Shown here one piece after another: positions 44,139 through 55,329 of a stretch of DNA of 64,000 nucleotides. The notes beneath the pieces are model-generated. The model was not told where the DNA came from. It was given only the letters and a program-made list of their open reading frames with translations, and made no database searches. The position numbers were made by a program, and so were the translations under genes. Within the stretch, counting starts at the first letter, position 1, and every line of letters starts with the position of its first letter. This DNA is from Hyparrhenia diplandra (lineage: Eukaryota; Streptophyta; Magnoliopsida; Poales; Poaceae): positions 1-64,000 of the forward strand of contig JADLZK010007806.1 in the NCBI GenBank assembly GCA_015847255.1. The letters run 5' to 3'.

Positions 44139-44740
44139 CACTACTATAGAATTGCTCATCACCGCGGGCTCAAACCCCCCTTCACCAAAAACCGAACCGT
44201 GAGAACCATAACGGTAGTGATGTGGGGCTTGAAACACTACCGGTCAAAACACCGGGCGGTGATGCCGTGAGAGACTACCGGTTTGATATCGAACCGGCAA
44301 GCCAAGATCGTCACCCAACACCGCCGGGTGTTCCACGACCCGGCAAAGATTTTTGATCCAAGCAATGCAGGTTTGGAAGTCACCGGCAGAGTTGATATTG
44401 GGAGGAGCACCGGGCTTTATCGAACCGACGTAATCGTGGAGATAACACTATCGGGTTAGATCGAGCGATAGTGTATCGAAGAGCTAACAATGGCGGCTTA
44501 CTTTGAACCCGCCGCTGAACTTTTACGTGAACACCGCCGGGCCTGATCTCAACCCGGAGCGGCGTTATTAGAGTGGAGACTATCGATTGGTTAATGCAAC
44601 CACGCTGATGTTTCGCTGCCTATGACGGTTAGTAATTCAAACCGATAGTGTTTGGTATAGTTATACTACCGGTTTGTTGCTCATTCACCGCCGGGCCCGT
44701 GCCACCCGCCGGTTTTTTTGTTTTAAATTTTTGAATTTAT
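44139..44740 (+). mobile_element. CACTA transposon terminus with subterminal repeats
   Basis: CACTACTATAGAA at 44,139 matches a CACTA terminal repeat. It is followed by 580 bp dense in short direct and inverted ACCGG/CCGGT and CCGCCGGG motifs, the usual subterminal structure. The preceding three bases are CAT. The opposite terminus was not found with confidence; GCTATATAGTACATC near 49,270 is only a weak candidate. Confidence 0.7.
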
Positions 44741-45960
44741 TCGTGGAATTCAGCTCTTTTTAAATCCGAAAAATCATCATACATTAATATCGTCAAAACA
44801 TTATAGGATTTAATGGTTACATACAACAAAATCCACCTAATGTTCAAGAAACTAAGCCTACATGAACTTCTAATATAAAAAGACCAATGACCATAGAGTC
44901 ATAGACATAAATAAAAGCATGTCATCTTTCCAAAACCAATTAAGCAAAGAATTCTCACAATCTTCATAAGTATGTGGGTGGCTTCTCTTCAATCTCCGTG
45001 GCCGGCTAGTTTGCACCATTGTAGGCTTATTTTACGGCTTCACCTTTCGCACGCGACCAACAAACACTACGTACCACGCCATGCTTGCCTATACATGTCA
45101 CCAAAATAGGATGATATTGCAATGTTATTCATAAAAGTTGTACAGTAAGTTAATGCATAATATCCAAACCGGATTTCGAACAACACTAACTCATGAATTT
45201 CAATCACAATTCGAGCACAAGGTTGCAAAGTGGACCGAGATGGGCATTTCAACGAACACCTCAAGGGCATGGACCGACACACTCACCAAGCTTTGCGGCG
45301 CCGCGTGCGCTCCTATCTTGTCTTGGAGGATTTGAGGAGGACAAGGTCGCTGGACGGTACGGGTCGGGCGGTGAAGAGGAAGACGGCGTGAGGTCGCGAA
45401 CGGCAGAGAGTTGTGGCGGTGGTCCTCCTCCGCGTGGAGGAAGACCAAGCTGGCTACGCGAGGCTAGGGACAGCCAGCCAATTAGTTCTCATTCTCATAG
45501 GTAAAAACTTCGTACACCTAAAGGGATAATTAGTTCTCACCGTGGAAGGGGCCGCGGGGCGTAGGATGCCGGGCGCTGGGCGCTGGGGACGCCGGAGTGG
45601 AGGAGTGCGGCGTGGGGAGAACGCCGCCGTCAAGCCTCGATTCGCCGGAGCCGAACGACCGGGATGCTTGCGAACGGACGGCCCGGGCGGCGAGGGGACG
45701 ACGACGAACGGCGACGTTGGAGTTGGTGGTGCGCTCCGTCGGTTTAACTGTGCTCTTCGAGCCGGTGGGGAACGAGAATGGCGCGGTGTTCAAATGGCTT
45801 CCAAAATTTCGCTCCGAGCCACTCACCTATATATATAGGCAAGGCTGGTTTGGGCGGTGGGGAACTTAAATGGCGGAGGTTCAGATAGATTTGGAAAATT
45901 TCACCCCAATCCTATTCTCTCGCCGTTATTACACGCAACCGGCAGTTGAATTAGAAATGC
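44741..45960. other. putative CACTA interior, no gene recognised
   Basis: The left half is A/T-rich; from 45,290 to 45,800 it is G/C-rich with overlapping ORFs on both strands that look like composition artefacts. No transposase signature is visible. Confidence 0.35.
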
Positions 45961-45974
45961 CGCCACTTCATGGA

Positions 45975-47420
45975 TGATCATCTACCTTTGTGAAGGATGT
46001 GTAATCCTCCATGGTGGAAATGGCTTGAATTTTTTTTCCCAGTCATGTACACCCAAAATATGACCCCCACACAAGTTCTTAGGTTTTTCCGATAAATATT
46101 TTAATTACTATGATTTTCTTCTAGCTAAACCGGCGACAAGAAGGCTAATTAAACCATGGAAACACAAGAATTTGTCTTGGACCTCCACGGTGATTTGCCT
46201 CCTAGGGCACATGAGACCCCCGTGGAAAAGTCTAGCAAGCATTCCGGCTCTTTTTCGTGGGTACGCCGGTTCAAACTATAATTACAAGGTGGCGTCGCAT
46301 TTAAATTCAAATAACCGGGAAAAGTACCAAACCAACTCCGAAAAATCTCAAACTTCGTGGGTGCTTCCCAATTTGCATGTGAAAGGCTGAAAAAGTTTGA
46401 GACCACTACAACACCGGCAAACATATGAACCACATGGAGCACAAGAACTACACCAGTATAGTCCCGGTTCGATGGTAGGGATCATGTGTCTTTGTGAAGG
46501 ATGTGTAATCCTCCTTGGTGGAAATGGCTTCAATTTTTTTCCCAGCCATGTACACCCAAAATATGACCCCACACAAGTTCTTAGGTTTTTCTCGATAAAT
46601 ATTTTAATTACTATGATTTTCTTTCTAGCTAAACCGGGCGACAAGAAGGCTAATTGAACCATGGAAACACAAGAATTTGTCTTGACCTCCACGGTGATTT
46701 GCCTCCTAGGGCACATGAGACCCTATGGAAAAGTCTAGCAAAGATTCCGCTCTTTTCGTGGGTACCTTTCGGTTCAAACTATAATTACAAGGTGGCGTCG
46801 CACAGAAATTCAAATAAACTGGGAAAAGTACCAAACCAACTCCGAAAAATCTCAAACTTCGTGGGTGCTCTTGCCAATTTGCATGTGAAAGGCTCAGAAA
46901 AAGTTTGAGACCACTACAACACCGGCAAACATATGAACCACATGGAGCACAAGAACTACAATCAGATAGTCCTCGGTTCGATGGTAGGGATCATGTGCCT
47001 TTGTGAAGGATGTGTAATCCTCCTTGGTGGAAATGGCATCAATTTTTTTTTCCCCATGTACACCCAAAATATGACCCCACACAAGTTCTTAGGTTTTTCT
47101 CGATAAATATTTTAATTACTATGATTTTATTCTAGCTAAACCGGGCGACAAGAAGGCTAATTAAACCATGGAAACACAAGAATTTGTCTTGGACCTCCAC
47201 GGTGATTTGCCTCCTAGGGGCACATGAGACCCCGTGAGAAAAGTCTAGCAGCATTCCGGCTCTTTTCGTGGGTACGGTCAGTTCAAACTATAATTACAAG
47301 GTGGCGTCGCAGAAATTCAAATAAACCGAGAAAAGTACCAAACCAACTCCGAAAAATCTCAAACTGTGGGTGCTTCCCCATTTGCATGTGAATGGCTCGT
47401 AAAAAGTTTGAGACCACATG
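45975..47420. repeat. ~505-bp tandem array, nearly three copies
   Basis: The phrase TTTGTGAAGGATGTGTAATC recurs at about 45,988, 46,492 and 47,001, giving periods of about 504 and 509 bp. Each unit also contains CCATGTACACCCAAAATATGA, AAACCATGGAAACACAAGAA and TTGCATGTGAAAGGCT in the same order. Units are highly alike, with small indels; the third is slightly truncated. No unit encodes a plausible protein. Confidence 0.93.
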
Positions 47421-47492
47421 GGCCACAAGAACATTACAAATTAATTAGGAAGTAACCATACAACCTTACAAATAATTAACATAGTAAACACA

Positions 47493-47808
47493 CTAATCAT
47501 CATCAATGGCCGCCGGGATCAATATTGGGTCCGGCTTGTGATCCATGCACACGAATGTAGGATTGTAGAAATATGGGTAATTGATGTCATGGATTAAGTA
47601 TCCGCTTGAGTCGATGAAGGTCAATGCCCTTATGATTGCACTCTCTCGCCCCTCGCAAGGACGTAAAAATGCTCGACCATAGATATAACCTACTCGAACG
47701 ACCATTGCCTAAGTTAGTAAACCTTATGCAGTATTCGCTATGTAAAAAGGCTAATAACCGCCATGAGCCCAGAGACGCCGCTAATAACGAGCGTCTGTGA
47801 AGTGACAT
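47493..47808 (-). other. small minus-strand ORFs of unknown origin
   Basis: Two overlapping frames (47,705-47,493 and 47,808-47,587) are open. The first reads GRESAIIRALTFIDSSGYLI and DINYPYFYNPTFVCMDHKPD and has a protein-like composition ending in an acidic tail and stop. No family is recognised. It could be a last exon of a transposon-encoded protein. Confidence 0.3.
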
Positions 47809-48270
47809 TACCGACGCGCGGGCCGGGCGACCGTCGCATTAGGGCGTCGGATGGTCCCACAGGGACCACGCACGCAATAGGAGGTCATTACGACGCAGCG
47901 TGTTCATGTGACGATACGCTTTCTTAATCCGCACGCGCTGCTGGTCGCTACGCACGCCACGCTATGGCGTACGCGCTTTTGAAACCGAGTGTTCGCGTAA
48001 TTCAACGTATCTGACACGCCGCTTTCATCACAGCGCATTTTCGAGACCGATCGATCGCGGATGCAACCCCTAATTGACGTGACGTTTTTGCTTACGCACA
48101 CCTTTTGGCGCCGCCCGAAATGCATCGCTACGGTATTACAGCACGCGACGCGGATTCACAGATCGCGCGGGTCGATACGGGCCCCGTGTTGCTTGATTAA
48201 TGCACGCGGCGTGCCGCAGATTCCGACGCTTGAACGCGACAAGTGGTCCAGAACGGCCACGTAAATTAAA
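47800..48270. other. CpG-rich, CGACGC-rich spacer
   Basis: Many ACGC, GCGT and CGACG words occur on both strands without ordered repeats. It blends into the minisatellite to the right. No gene is seen. Confidence 0.5.
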
Positions 48271-48670
48271 GTCGCTTATTTTCGGGCGAGTTGTGTTAGG
48301 AGGGTCCTCGTACATGTCGCAACCACTACCGACGCCGTTATTTTTTTCGCACGAGTTGTGTTATCGTGTCCGTACATGTGGCAAACCACTACCGACGCGG
48401 CGTTTATTTTCGACGAGTTGTGTTAGGAGGTGTCCGTACATGTCGCAGAACCACTACCGACACGCCAGCGCTTATTTTTCGCACGAGTTGTGTTAGCAGT
48501 GTTCGTATATGTCGCAGCCTCCTACCGACGCCAGATAGTTTCTCGTGACGAGTTGTGTTATCGTGTCGCGACATGTCTCACCCACTCACCGACGCCAGAT
48601 AGTTTCAAACGAGATGTGGTAGCGTGTTCTCAGACATGTCGCAAACCGCGGTCGACGCTACGGGTCATTT
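48270..48670. repeat. 61-70-bp CpG-rich minisatellite, six copies
   Basis: GAGTTGTGTTA (or close) starts at 48,288, 48,353, 48,415, 48,485, 48,550 and 48,611. Each copy continues with a CGTACATGTCGCA-like block and CACTACCGACGC. Spacing varies from 61 to 70 bp. Confidence 0.88.
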
Positions 48671-49480
48671 ACGTGTGACGCGAGTGTTGTCGCCACCGTC
48701 TGCGGCCGCTTTGATGGAGTATTGGCGGACACGATCAAGAAAACAGACGCCGCTGCGCGCTGCACCGAAACTGGCCGCGATGTTACGGGGGCCGCGGCGC
48801 TGTCGCCGTCAGTCCACAGTGTCGGGCAGGGGTCCGAAAGCTGCGCATTACGTCGCGAGAGCGACGCCTGAAGCACGCCCCGTATTTGTCTCGAAGTCTT
48901 ACTACGCCGCTGGACACGCCGCCCGCACCAGAATGAATTTTACCGGGCCCGCATCCGTTTTGAACGGCCTCCGCTTCGCCCCGCGCAGTCGGGCCTTCCT
49001 TTGGGCCCGAATTTGACCTCCGCATGTTAGGCCCGTTCTCTTGTGGTACAACGAGCCGGGCCAAGCCGGCCGTTGTAGGTTATAACATCAAGGGACATAT
49101 TATTATTTATATATATATATATATATATATAAAATGCGTTGCCACACACTTCAACACCGTCTCTCTCTAGTGGTGGCGCGCGCATCGCAGGGGGGGGGGC
49201 AACTTGAGGAGCGCGACGCACGTGACGGCAAGCCTATATACCGTTGATGATTGATTTGCTACGCCGGGCCGCTATATAGTACATCAGATTTGGATCGCCT
49301 CCTTGGTGTCCGTGGTATCGCCGTAACGCGCGGCAGACGCGACGAGGCTCCAAGTTGAAGTTGTTCCTCCGTTGGATGCAGCTACCGAGAGGATCTTCGC
49401 CGAGCAAGTCCTCCCAAGCCGCAAACGAAGCACGCCGTCACGGCATCCGGAGGCGCATAGTTTCGCCTTGAATGGAGGCT
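48671..49480. other. GC-rich DNA with a (TA)n tract, no gene recognised
   Basis: A (TA)n run lies at about 49,108-49,130 within GC-rich, unassigned sequence. ORFs on both strands appear composition-driven. Confidence 0.5.
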
Positions 49481-50330
49481 AGGGTTTTTCCTTACCCCAT
49501 ACATGCTTCCCAAGAAGCAATCTCAACCGTTGAATCCAACCGAGATCAACGGTGCACAAGCACCGGGCTTGTCGCCGGTTTAGTTGCTTTGTTGGGCTCC
49601 AAATTCATCCTCCTTCCGAAGGATAGCCCAACAAAATATGTTCCTCATCATCCACAAACTCACAAAGACGTAGGCTTTCTCGCCTTGCTTCATTTCATTG
49701 TAATCCAATCCACAAGCATCCGCAATTCAGCATAGGTATCCTCCAGTTTTGCGGTGTTTGTCCTCGAAAGTGTGGGGGAAACAAAAAAAAAAAAACCTTT
49801 CGAATGACCCTTCCATTCCGGGCCTTGATTCATTGCCATGACAAAGCTCAATCCGCACGCAGAATGCATTGATAACACTAGCCTTCACACAACCAAAGTA
49901 ATCACTACGGATGTGTACACAAAGAAATCGGTTCCACACCACAAGCGTCCATCTTGAAAGCAAAGTTTCAATAAACCATAAAAGTGCACTATCAACCGCG
50001 GCAAATGAAAGTGCCACAAGAAACAAACAAGTTCTCGCTATTAGTCTTATGAAGTCAAGATCTCAATTTTTAAAATATGACAAAAGAAAAAGATGACAAG
50101 CTAGGACGCTCATGAGTAGAAGTTCCATCCATTGTAAACTCGACAATGTACAAAATACGACACAAAGAGTTTTTACAAGCCATGTGGGTCGAATGCTCGG
50201 TCACACACAACGTGATGCTCATAAAGATCAACAATACTCCTATCATGCATATCCCTAATGTGCACAAAGTCAAGGAAGAGACCCAAGACAAGGCAAAAAT
50301 GTTACTTTTATGTCCTTGGAAGCGCTAAAC
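49481..50330. other. unassigned, partly coding-like on the minus strand
   Basis: Short minus-strand frames such as DTYAELRMLVDWITMKQG (49,730-49,690 and beyond) and RRSDYFGCVKASVINAF-like text look protein-like but are broken, and no family is recognised. They may belong to the F-box relic to the right or to an element. Confidence 0.25.
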
Positions 50331-50359
50331 ATTAGTTTCGGGCCGCTAGCTGTCCATCC

Positions 50360-50580
50360 ACATATTCACAATCGCATTTGGCACGCCCCCGTCCGAAATT
50401 CTATTTTCTCCGTAACTTTGGCGTTTTCAATAAAGAAGTTGACAAATTCTACATCTCTGTTCCCGCTCTTGTAATCTAACGAAGCACCAGTTTCTTAAGG
50501 TGGCTTTGAAGACAATCAAGATGATCAAGGGCATAATGGTACTTCACCTTTTTGACTCGCCTTCAAAGAGACCCGCAAAT
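50360..50580 (-). pseudogene. F-box protein FBD-domain relic
   Basis: The minus strand reads LDCLQSHLKKLVLR and, after a 2-bp shift, DYKSGNRDVEFVNFFIENAK and VTEKIEFR. This is the core of the FBD domain found at the C-terminus of plant F-box/LRR proteins, which are SCF ubiquitin-ligase adaptors. No F-box or leucine-rich repeats are seen upstream (50,600-51,000), so this is an isolated, frameshifted fragment. Confidence 0.65.
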
Positions 50581-51100
50581 GAAACAAACAAAAAAAATGT
50601 CCGAGCCGAACACCGCAAAACGAGTGACAACGATTGCACAATTTGACTAAATGAACTTTATTCGAGACATAACACGGATTACACATAAACAAATTCAATT
50701 CATAAATATCAAGAAATATCGCCTACATTTGAGCGTGTAAAAAAAATCTCATCAAGCAATATAAGCTAGAAACTAAATGTGGAATGTAAGGTACATATAA
50801 ATTTTTATCCAAATGTTAGTTACCTTCACATAGAGCTTTTTGTAGGTAGGGGAAACAATTCAGTAAGACTAACAATATCATTAATGTCGAGATGGCATGC
50901 ACACAACCAAAACTTTAATAGTTCCCATCGACATGGAGGTATAGACACCGCAAAACAAAACTTTGATTATAATGTATCTTGACATAATGTATAAATAATA
51001 AAGTAAATCAAGTAACAAAGATGGTGAACTTACAAACTACACACCTTATGTGGATACACACCCCCCTCTAACCTTTGCCACGTGGATGGATGGAGGAGGG
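50581..51100. other. A/T-rich intergenic DNA
   Basis: No gene or element end recognised. Confidence 0.4.
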
Positions 51101-51227
51101 GCGAGGGTTTTCCACAGAGTGAGGTAGGGAAACGACGTGGCAAAGGTTGAGTTCCCAAGAGAATATCTTTTTGATTAATAGGTCATGAAAGCGCTCCCAA
51201 CCATCCCTCTCATACGCCCCGCTTGGC

Positions 51228-51241
51228 CCGTATTTATAGGC
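51228..51241 (-). promoter_or_regulatory. minus-strand TATA box in putative 3' LTR of Tat-3
   Basis: CCTATAAATACGGG on the minus strand, within the region comparable to 26,588-26,602 of Tat-2. Confidence 0.4.
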
Positions 51242-51399
51242 GCCCAGGCCGGTATTTATCCGTAGTTACATATCGTGACAAGACGTGTTTGCCACTTACG
51301 ACTAGGGCCCGCGCAAGGGTAATTGGTACAAACCCCCTCGTGGGTAAAAAGGTAAAACATAAGTCCCACCACGCCCACGGCTCCATTAGGGTTCCACTC

Positions 51400-52000
51400 T
51401 CCTCCGCGCCGCCGCCCCGGGCGTTCCGCTAGGGCTCCATCGCCGCCAGCCCCCGCGGAGATGTCCCACTGCCAGCCGCCCCCCGCGCCCGCTGATGCTT
51501 GTGTTGGCTCGCCCGCCTCCGCGCCCGCGGGGTGTTGTGTTGGCTCCGCTCGCCCCGCGCCGCGGTGTGGTGTCGCCTTTGTTTCCCCGCCCCGCCGCGG
51601 GGTGCCGCCTTTACTTCGCCGCCCTCGCCGCCGGGGCGGTCGCTGGGTCTTGCGCCCCGCGCCGCGGCAGGCCATCTTTGGCCTCTGCTTCCCTCCGCTA
51701 CCCGTGGGGTGTCGTGGTTATTCGCGCCCCCGTGCCCCGCTGGGTGTCATCTTTGGCTCCGCCCCCCGCCCCCCCAGGTGTCGCGGTTGGCTCGCCCCCG
51801 CGCCCGCGGGGTGTCGCTTTTTACTCTCGCCGTCCCCGCCGCCGGGTGTCGCGCTGGTCTGGCCGCCCCCGCGCCGCGGGGGTGTCATCTTGGCCTCCCG
51901 CCTCCCGCACGCCGGGGCGGCTGCGCGCTGGCTCGCCCGCGCCCCGCGCGCGGGGGTGCCGCCCTCGCTTCCGCCCCCGCGCGCCCGCGTGTTAGCTTAG
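51400..52000. repeat. GC-rich degenerate tandem repeats
   Basis: GCCGCGGGGTGTCG-like and CGCCCGCGGGGTGT-like words recur about every 60-75 bp. Large open frames in several registers here are a consequence of G/C composition and absence of stop codons, not evidence of genes. Confidence 0.65.
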
Positions 52001-52315
52001 CGGCCTGTGAGCCACCGGGGGTCCCCCGGGCGAGGTCCCCTCCCGCCCGCAGCCCCTCGGGGGTTTGGTCCGGGTGCCGTCCCGCCGCCAGCAACGAACC
52101 TAGGGAGGGTCCCGCGCGGCGCCTTGGCGCTATGGGCTATCTCCGCCGACGCCCAGTTGCCGTCGGGCCGCTTGTGGATTCGCTTTGCCACGCTAGGTTT
52201 TGTCCGGGTGAGGCGGTTGAGACTTTGAGCTGAATCGAGGCGTTTGACACGAACCGGCCGGGTACGTGGCAGCAGATCCCCGCCGCCCCGGGTCCGTTCC
52301 CGCGAGTGCTTTGGC

Positions 52316-52328
52316 CCCTATAAATAGC
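52316..52328 (+). promoter_or_regulatory. TATA box of the Tat-3 antisense ORF
   Basis: CCCTATAAATAGC lies about 170 bp upstream of the ATG at 52,493, matching the arrangement in Tat-2 (TATA near 30,030, ATG 30,213). Confidence 0.65.
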
Positions 52329-52492
52329 GGGTGCCGCCGCGTAAAAGTTCCTCGCGCTCCATTTTCACTCTCCCGCATTCACCCGTTCCCCGATTCACTC
52401 TTGTTTCCCCGCTGCCCTTGTTTGTGTTCAACGCTGGACGCTGGTGCCGGGTTTGCCTTGCGGGTTTTGTTTAAGTTTCGTCGTGGTGGAGG

Positions 52493-55326
52493 ATGGCGAA
52501 GGTTGGAGATGCGGTGAAGGGCAAGCCCAAGGAGACCTCCCGATGTCGCTATTCTCCCCAAAGAAGGTGGGGAAGCCGAGCTCAAGGAGTACGCCGGAGT
52601 CGGGTTATCTTGAAGAGGCGGCGGCCCGGCCACCTTCGTGGTGACCGTGATCCCCAAACCTCATGACAACGAGGTTGTGGTGTTCACGGAGTTCTTCACC
52701 GCCGCCCGCGCGCCCCCGCGGCGGAGTTCGTGTTGGGTGTGATGAGGCGTCTTTGACTCCGCTTCCACCAACTGAACCCCGCGTGCTTCACGGCCGTGCA
52801 TCTTAAATGCAGGCCCGCCGCCGCAGGCCTCGCTCCGACGCGGAGGCCTTCCTCTTTATCGCCGGCATCCCGCATCCCCGCCGCCCGCGGGGATCGGGTG
52901 TGGTCGCAGTTAGCTGGCGCAAAGACGGGGCCTACACCTTCGCGCGCGCCGCCGCCGCTGCCGGCCAAGCAGCCCGTAAGAGTAAGTGGTCGGGCGGACC
53001 GTTGTCGGGGTGGTTTTACTATGAGTCCGGGAGGCGATGGATCTCGCGGCGGGGCTCTTACGCAACTTGGCGACCCGCCCTGGAAGGGCGGGTGGAGACC
53101 AATGCCCCCGGGCGGAGCAAAAGCAGCCATGTTGACTAACATGTCCGCATACCGACGGGCGGGATCTCGTGGAGGAATTCGCGGGCGCCGAGGGGCCGGG
53201 GGGCTGCCGGCCTCGTAGGCGTGGCCGAGGTGGAGGATGTCGATAAGCCGCGGAGTTTTGGCCTGAAGTTCCGGCAAGGTGGAGTTCGAGGTTCTCGTGG
53301 GAGCATCGCATCCAAAGGTCGAAGTTCCTCGTGAAGTCGGGCGATCAGCCGGGTCCTTGTTGAGGTCGAGGGCGGACCGAGGAGCTGATTGGGAAGTGCG
53401 AGGACGCTGAGTACAAGCGATCCGCTTGGCCCCGAGTCATCAAGGCTGAACCGGTGTTTGACCGTTCGCATTTTGTAATCCGGATCGCCTAAGCCGGGAG
53501 GAAGTGGGAGCAGGCGACGAGCAACGGAAGAAGAGAGCCAAGACGGGGTCGGGATGGCCCCACGCGACAAGGGCGTGGTGGGAGCAAAGGGTAAAGGCGG
53601 CCCGCTTGGACACTGGTCGCCACGCCCGCTGACGCTGGGGTGGTGTGCCCACGCCTTGGTCGCGGTCGCCTCCTCTTGGCGGCGGGGAGGGTTCGCTTTA
53701 TTCACGACATCGCCAGCCTCCACGAGAGCGAGGAGGATGGCCGCCCCTTGGTTCGATGGGGGACCGGTTCTTCCCCCGGTTGTCACGGGACTCGGGCCGG
53801 CGAGGAGGAGGCGGACTCTCCGCACGAGGTTGAGGATGTCCCGCGAGGAGGTGCCGGCGCCTACCGCAGTGGCTAATGCCATCGCTCCGCGGGCTACCGC
53901 GTTGACCCCGGAAGACGGCGATGGTCGAGGTGTCGCCTGAGCGCTTGCGTTCGTACCTCGCCCCCTTCATGTGGCGCCTTCGTCCGCCCCGCCCCGCCGA
54001 CCGGTTCGTGCCATATCCCGTGGGGGGCCGAGGTTGACGGGAACTCGATGACGCAGATATCGGGCGGAAGGGCATGGTCGGTGCTCGCCGACAAATTTCC
54101 TCCCGGGTTCGCGAAGAGGTTGTTGCCTGTGGACCCGAGTCCGATCTGTACACCGCCCGGAGCATCGAGAATGCCAATTCAATCGAACGAGGCGGAGAGG
54201 CGCTTTCTTGGCACGGTGTACGGGCCGGCAGGCGATCCCGGAGGTCGAAGCACCGGGCCGTCCTTCCGCCCCCTGGCCGGGAGCCAGAAGAAGACATCGC
54301 GTGAAGGTCGCCGAGATCCGGGTCCCGCGGGCCGCGGGGCCGCGCGCGCGCGACGCCCAAAGACGACGCGGAGGTCCCGGCGCAGGCCGGGCCCGCGAGG
54401 GTGGAACGCGCCCGAGGGGGAGGTGGCTCCCCGCCCGATGCGGAGTTGAAGAAACGCACGAGGCCTATGCCTCCTGGGGTGTGAGGTTCCCAAGGCGCAT
54501 GACGGTGGTGGAGACCTCCCGCCGCAACGCGACCTCGTCACCGGCACGCGAGGCTAGGTCCGGGAAGAGGCCGCGCTGAAGAAGGTGGCAGAGTTGAGCA
54601 ACGGGCTGTCCCGCTGGCGATGACGCTGGTCGGGCGGGATGCTTTCGTGAAGGAGACCTCGACAACGCTCTTGTGGACGCCGGAGGCTGCGCCGCCCCTC
54701 CGCCCACCGCGGAGCCCGGTGCCATCGCCGAAAGTGGCTGCAGTCGACGCTCCGGCGTGACTACCGGTTCATCATGCGACGGACTTCGGAGGGCATGTGG
54801 GGGCTTATGGCGCTTGGTCACACTTTGCGCAGCCACGGGTGCCCACATCTCAATGAGCCCCCGCAAGCCTGCTTCCGAGGAGGGAGGAGATGGACGCGGC
54901 GCGGGAGGACGAGGGCCTCCGCCACCGGGCCGAGATTCAAGAAGTTCTTATGGATGTTGGACATGACGTGGCCATGGAGGAGGCCAGGCCGCGCACCGCT
55001 GGGTATGGTTTTTTTTTCTTTTCGTGATTCTTGTTGTCCGGTTGGAATGTCCTTGGCGCTTTTTGTTGACCCTATCTTCGCAAGTGCTTTGGGCGGCCGC
55101 ATTTCGAGGTCGGGGACGACGGGCTGGCTGGACTCGCGGGCCCCTGAGGATGCCGGCCCCCGGCCGCCGCCGGAGGCAGAGTTGATCAGACGGGCGAGAG
55201 TCTGCCCGTGAAGGTGCCTCTCGGGAAGGTGACGACAACGTCACCCCGGTGCAAGTCGGTTGCCCCGACGGCTCAGCGCCGCTTCCTCGCAAGCCAAAGT
55301 TGAGACTCAAGGGAGTGATGTCTTAA
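52493..55326 (+). pseudogene. antisense accessory ORF of Tat-3 (Transposase_28-like)
   Basis: It starts MAKVGDAVKGKPKET and ends RKPKLRLKGVMS at a TAA (55,324-55,326), 2.8 kb later. Across frame changes the N-terminal third shows HDNEVVVFTEFF, EFVLGVMRR, LRFHQLNP, EAFLFIAG, RRPRGS, SWRKDGAY and RKSKWSGGPLSGWFYYESG, the Transposase_28 ('putative gypsy type transposon') signature also present at 30,213. The rest is Ala/Gly/Arg-rich and acidic. Function unknown; antisense extra ORFs are a known feature of the Tat lineage. Confidence 0.8.
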
Positions 55327-55329
55327 GAC

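Noticed and set aside
44139..49280. A complete CACTA element from 44,139 to about 49,275
   Set aside because: The left terminus is convincing, but GCTATATAGTACATC is a weak inverse of it and no transposase is found between.
51461..52233. Long overlapping plus-strand ORFs (up to 244 codons) with Pro/Arg/Ala-rich products
   Set aside because: Several frames are open at once over GC-rich tandem repeats. The products are low complexity without any domain, so these are composition artefacts.
53136..54459. Two minus-strand ORFs of about 250 codons
   Set aside because: They are shadows of the plus-strand antisense ORF with Transposase_28 words. Pro/Arg/Ser-rich without domains.
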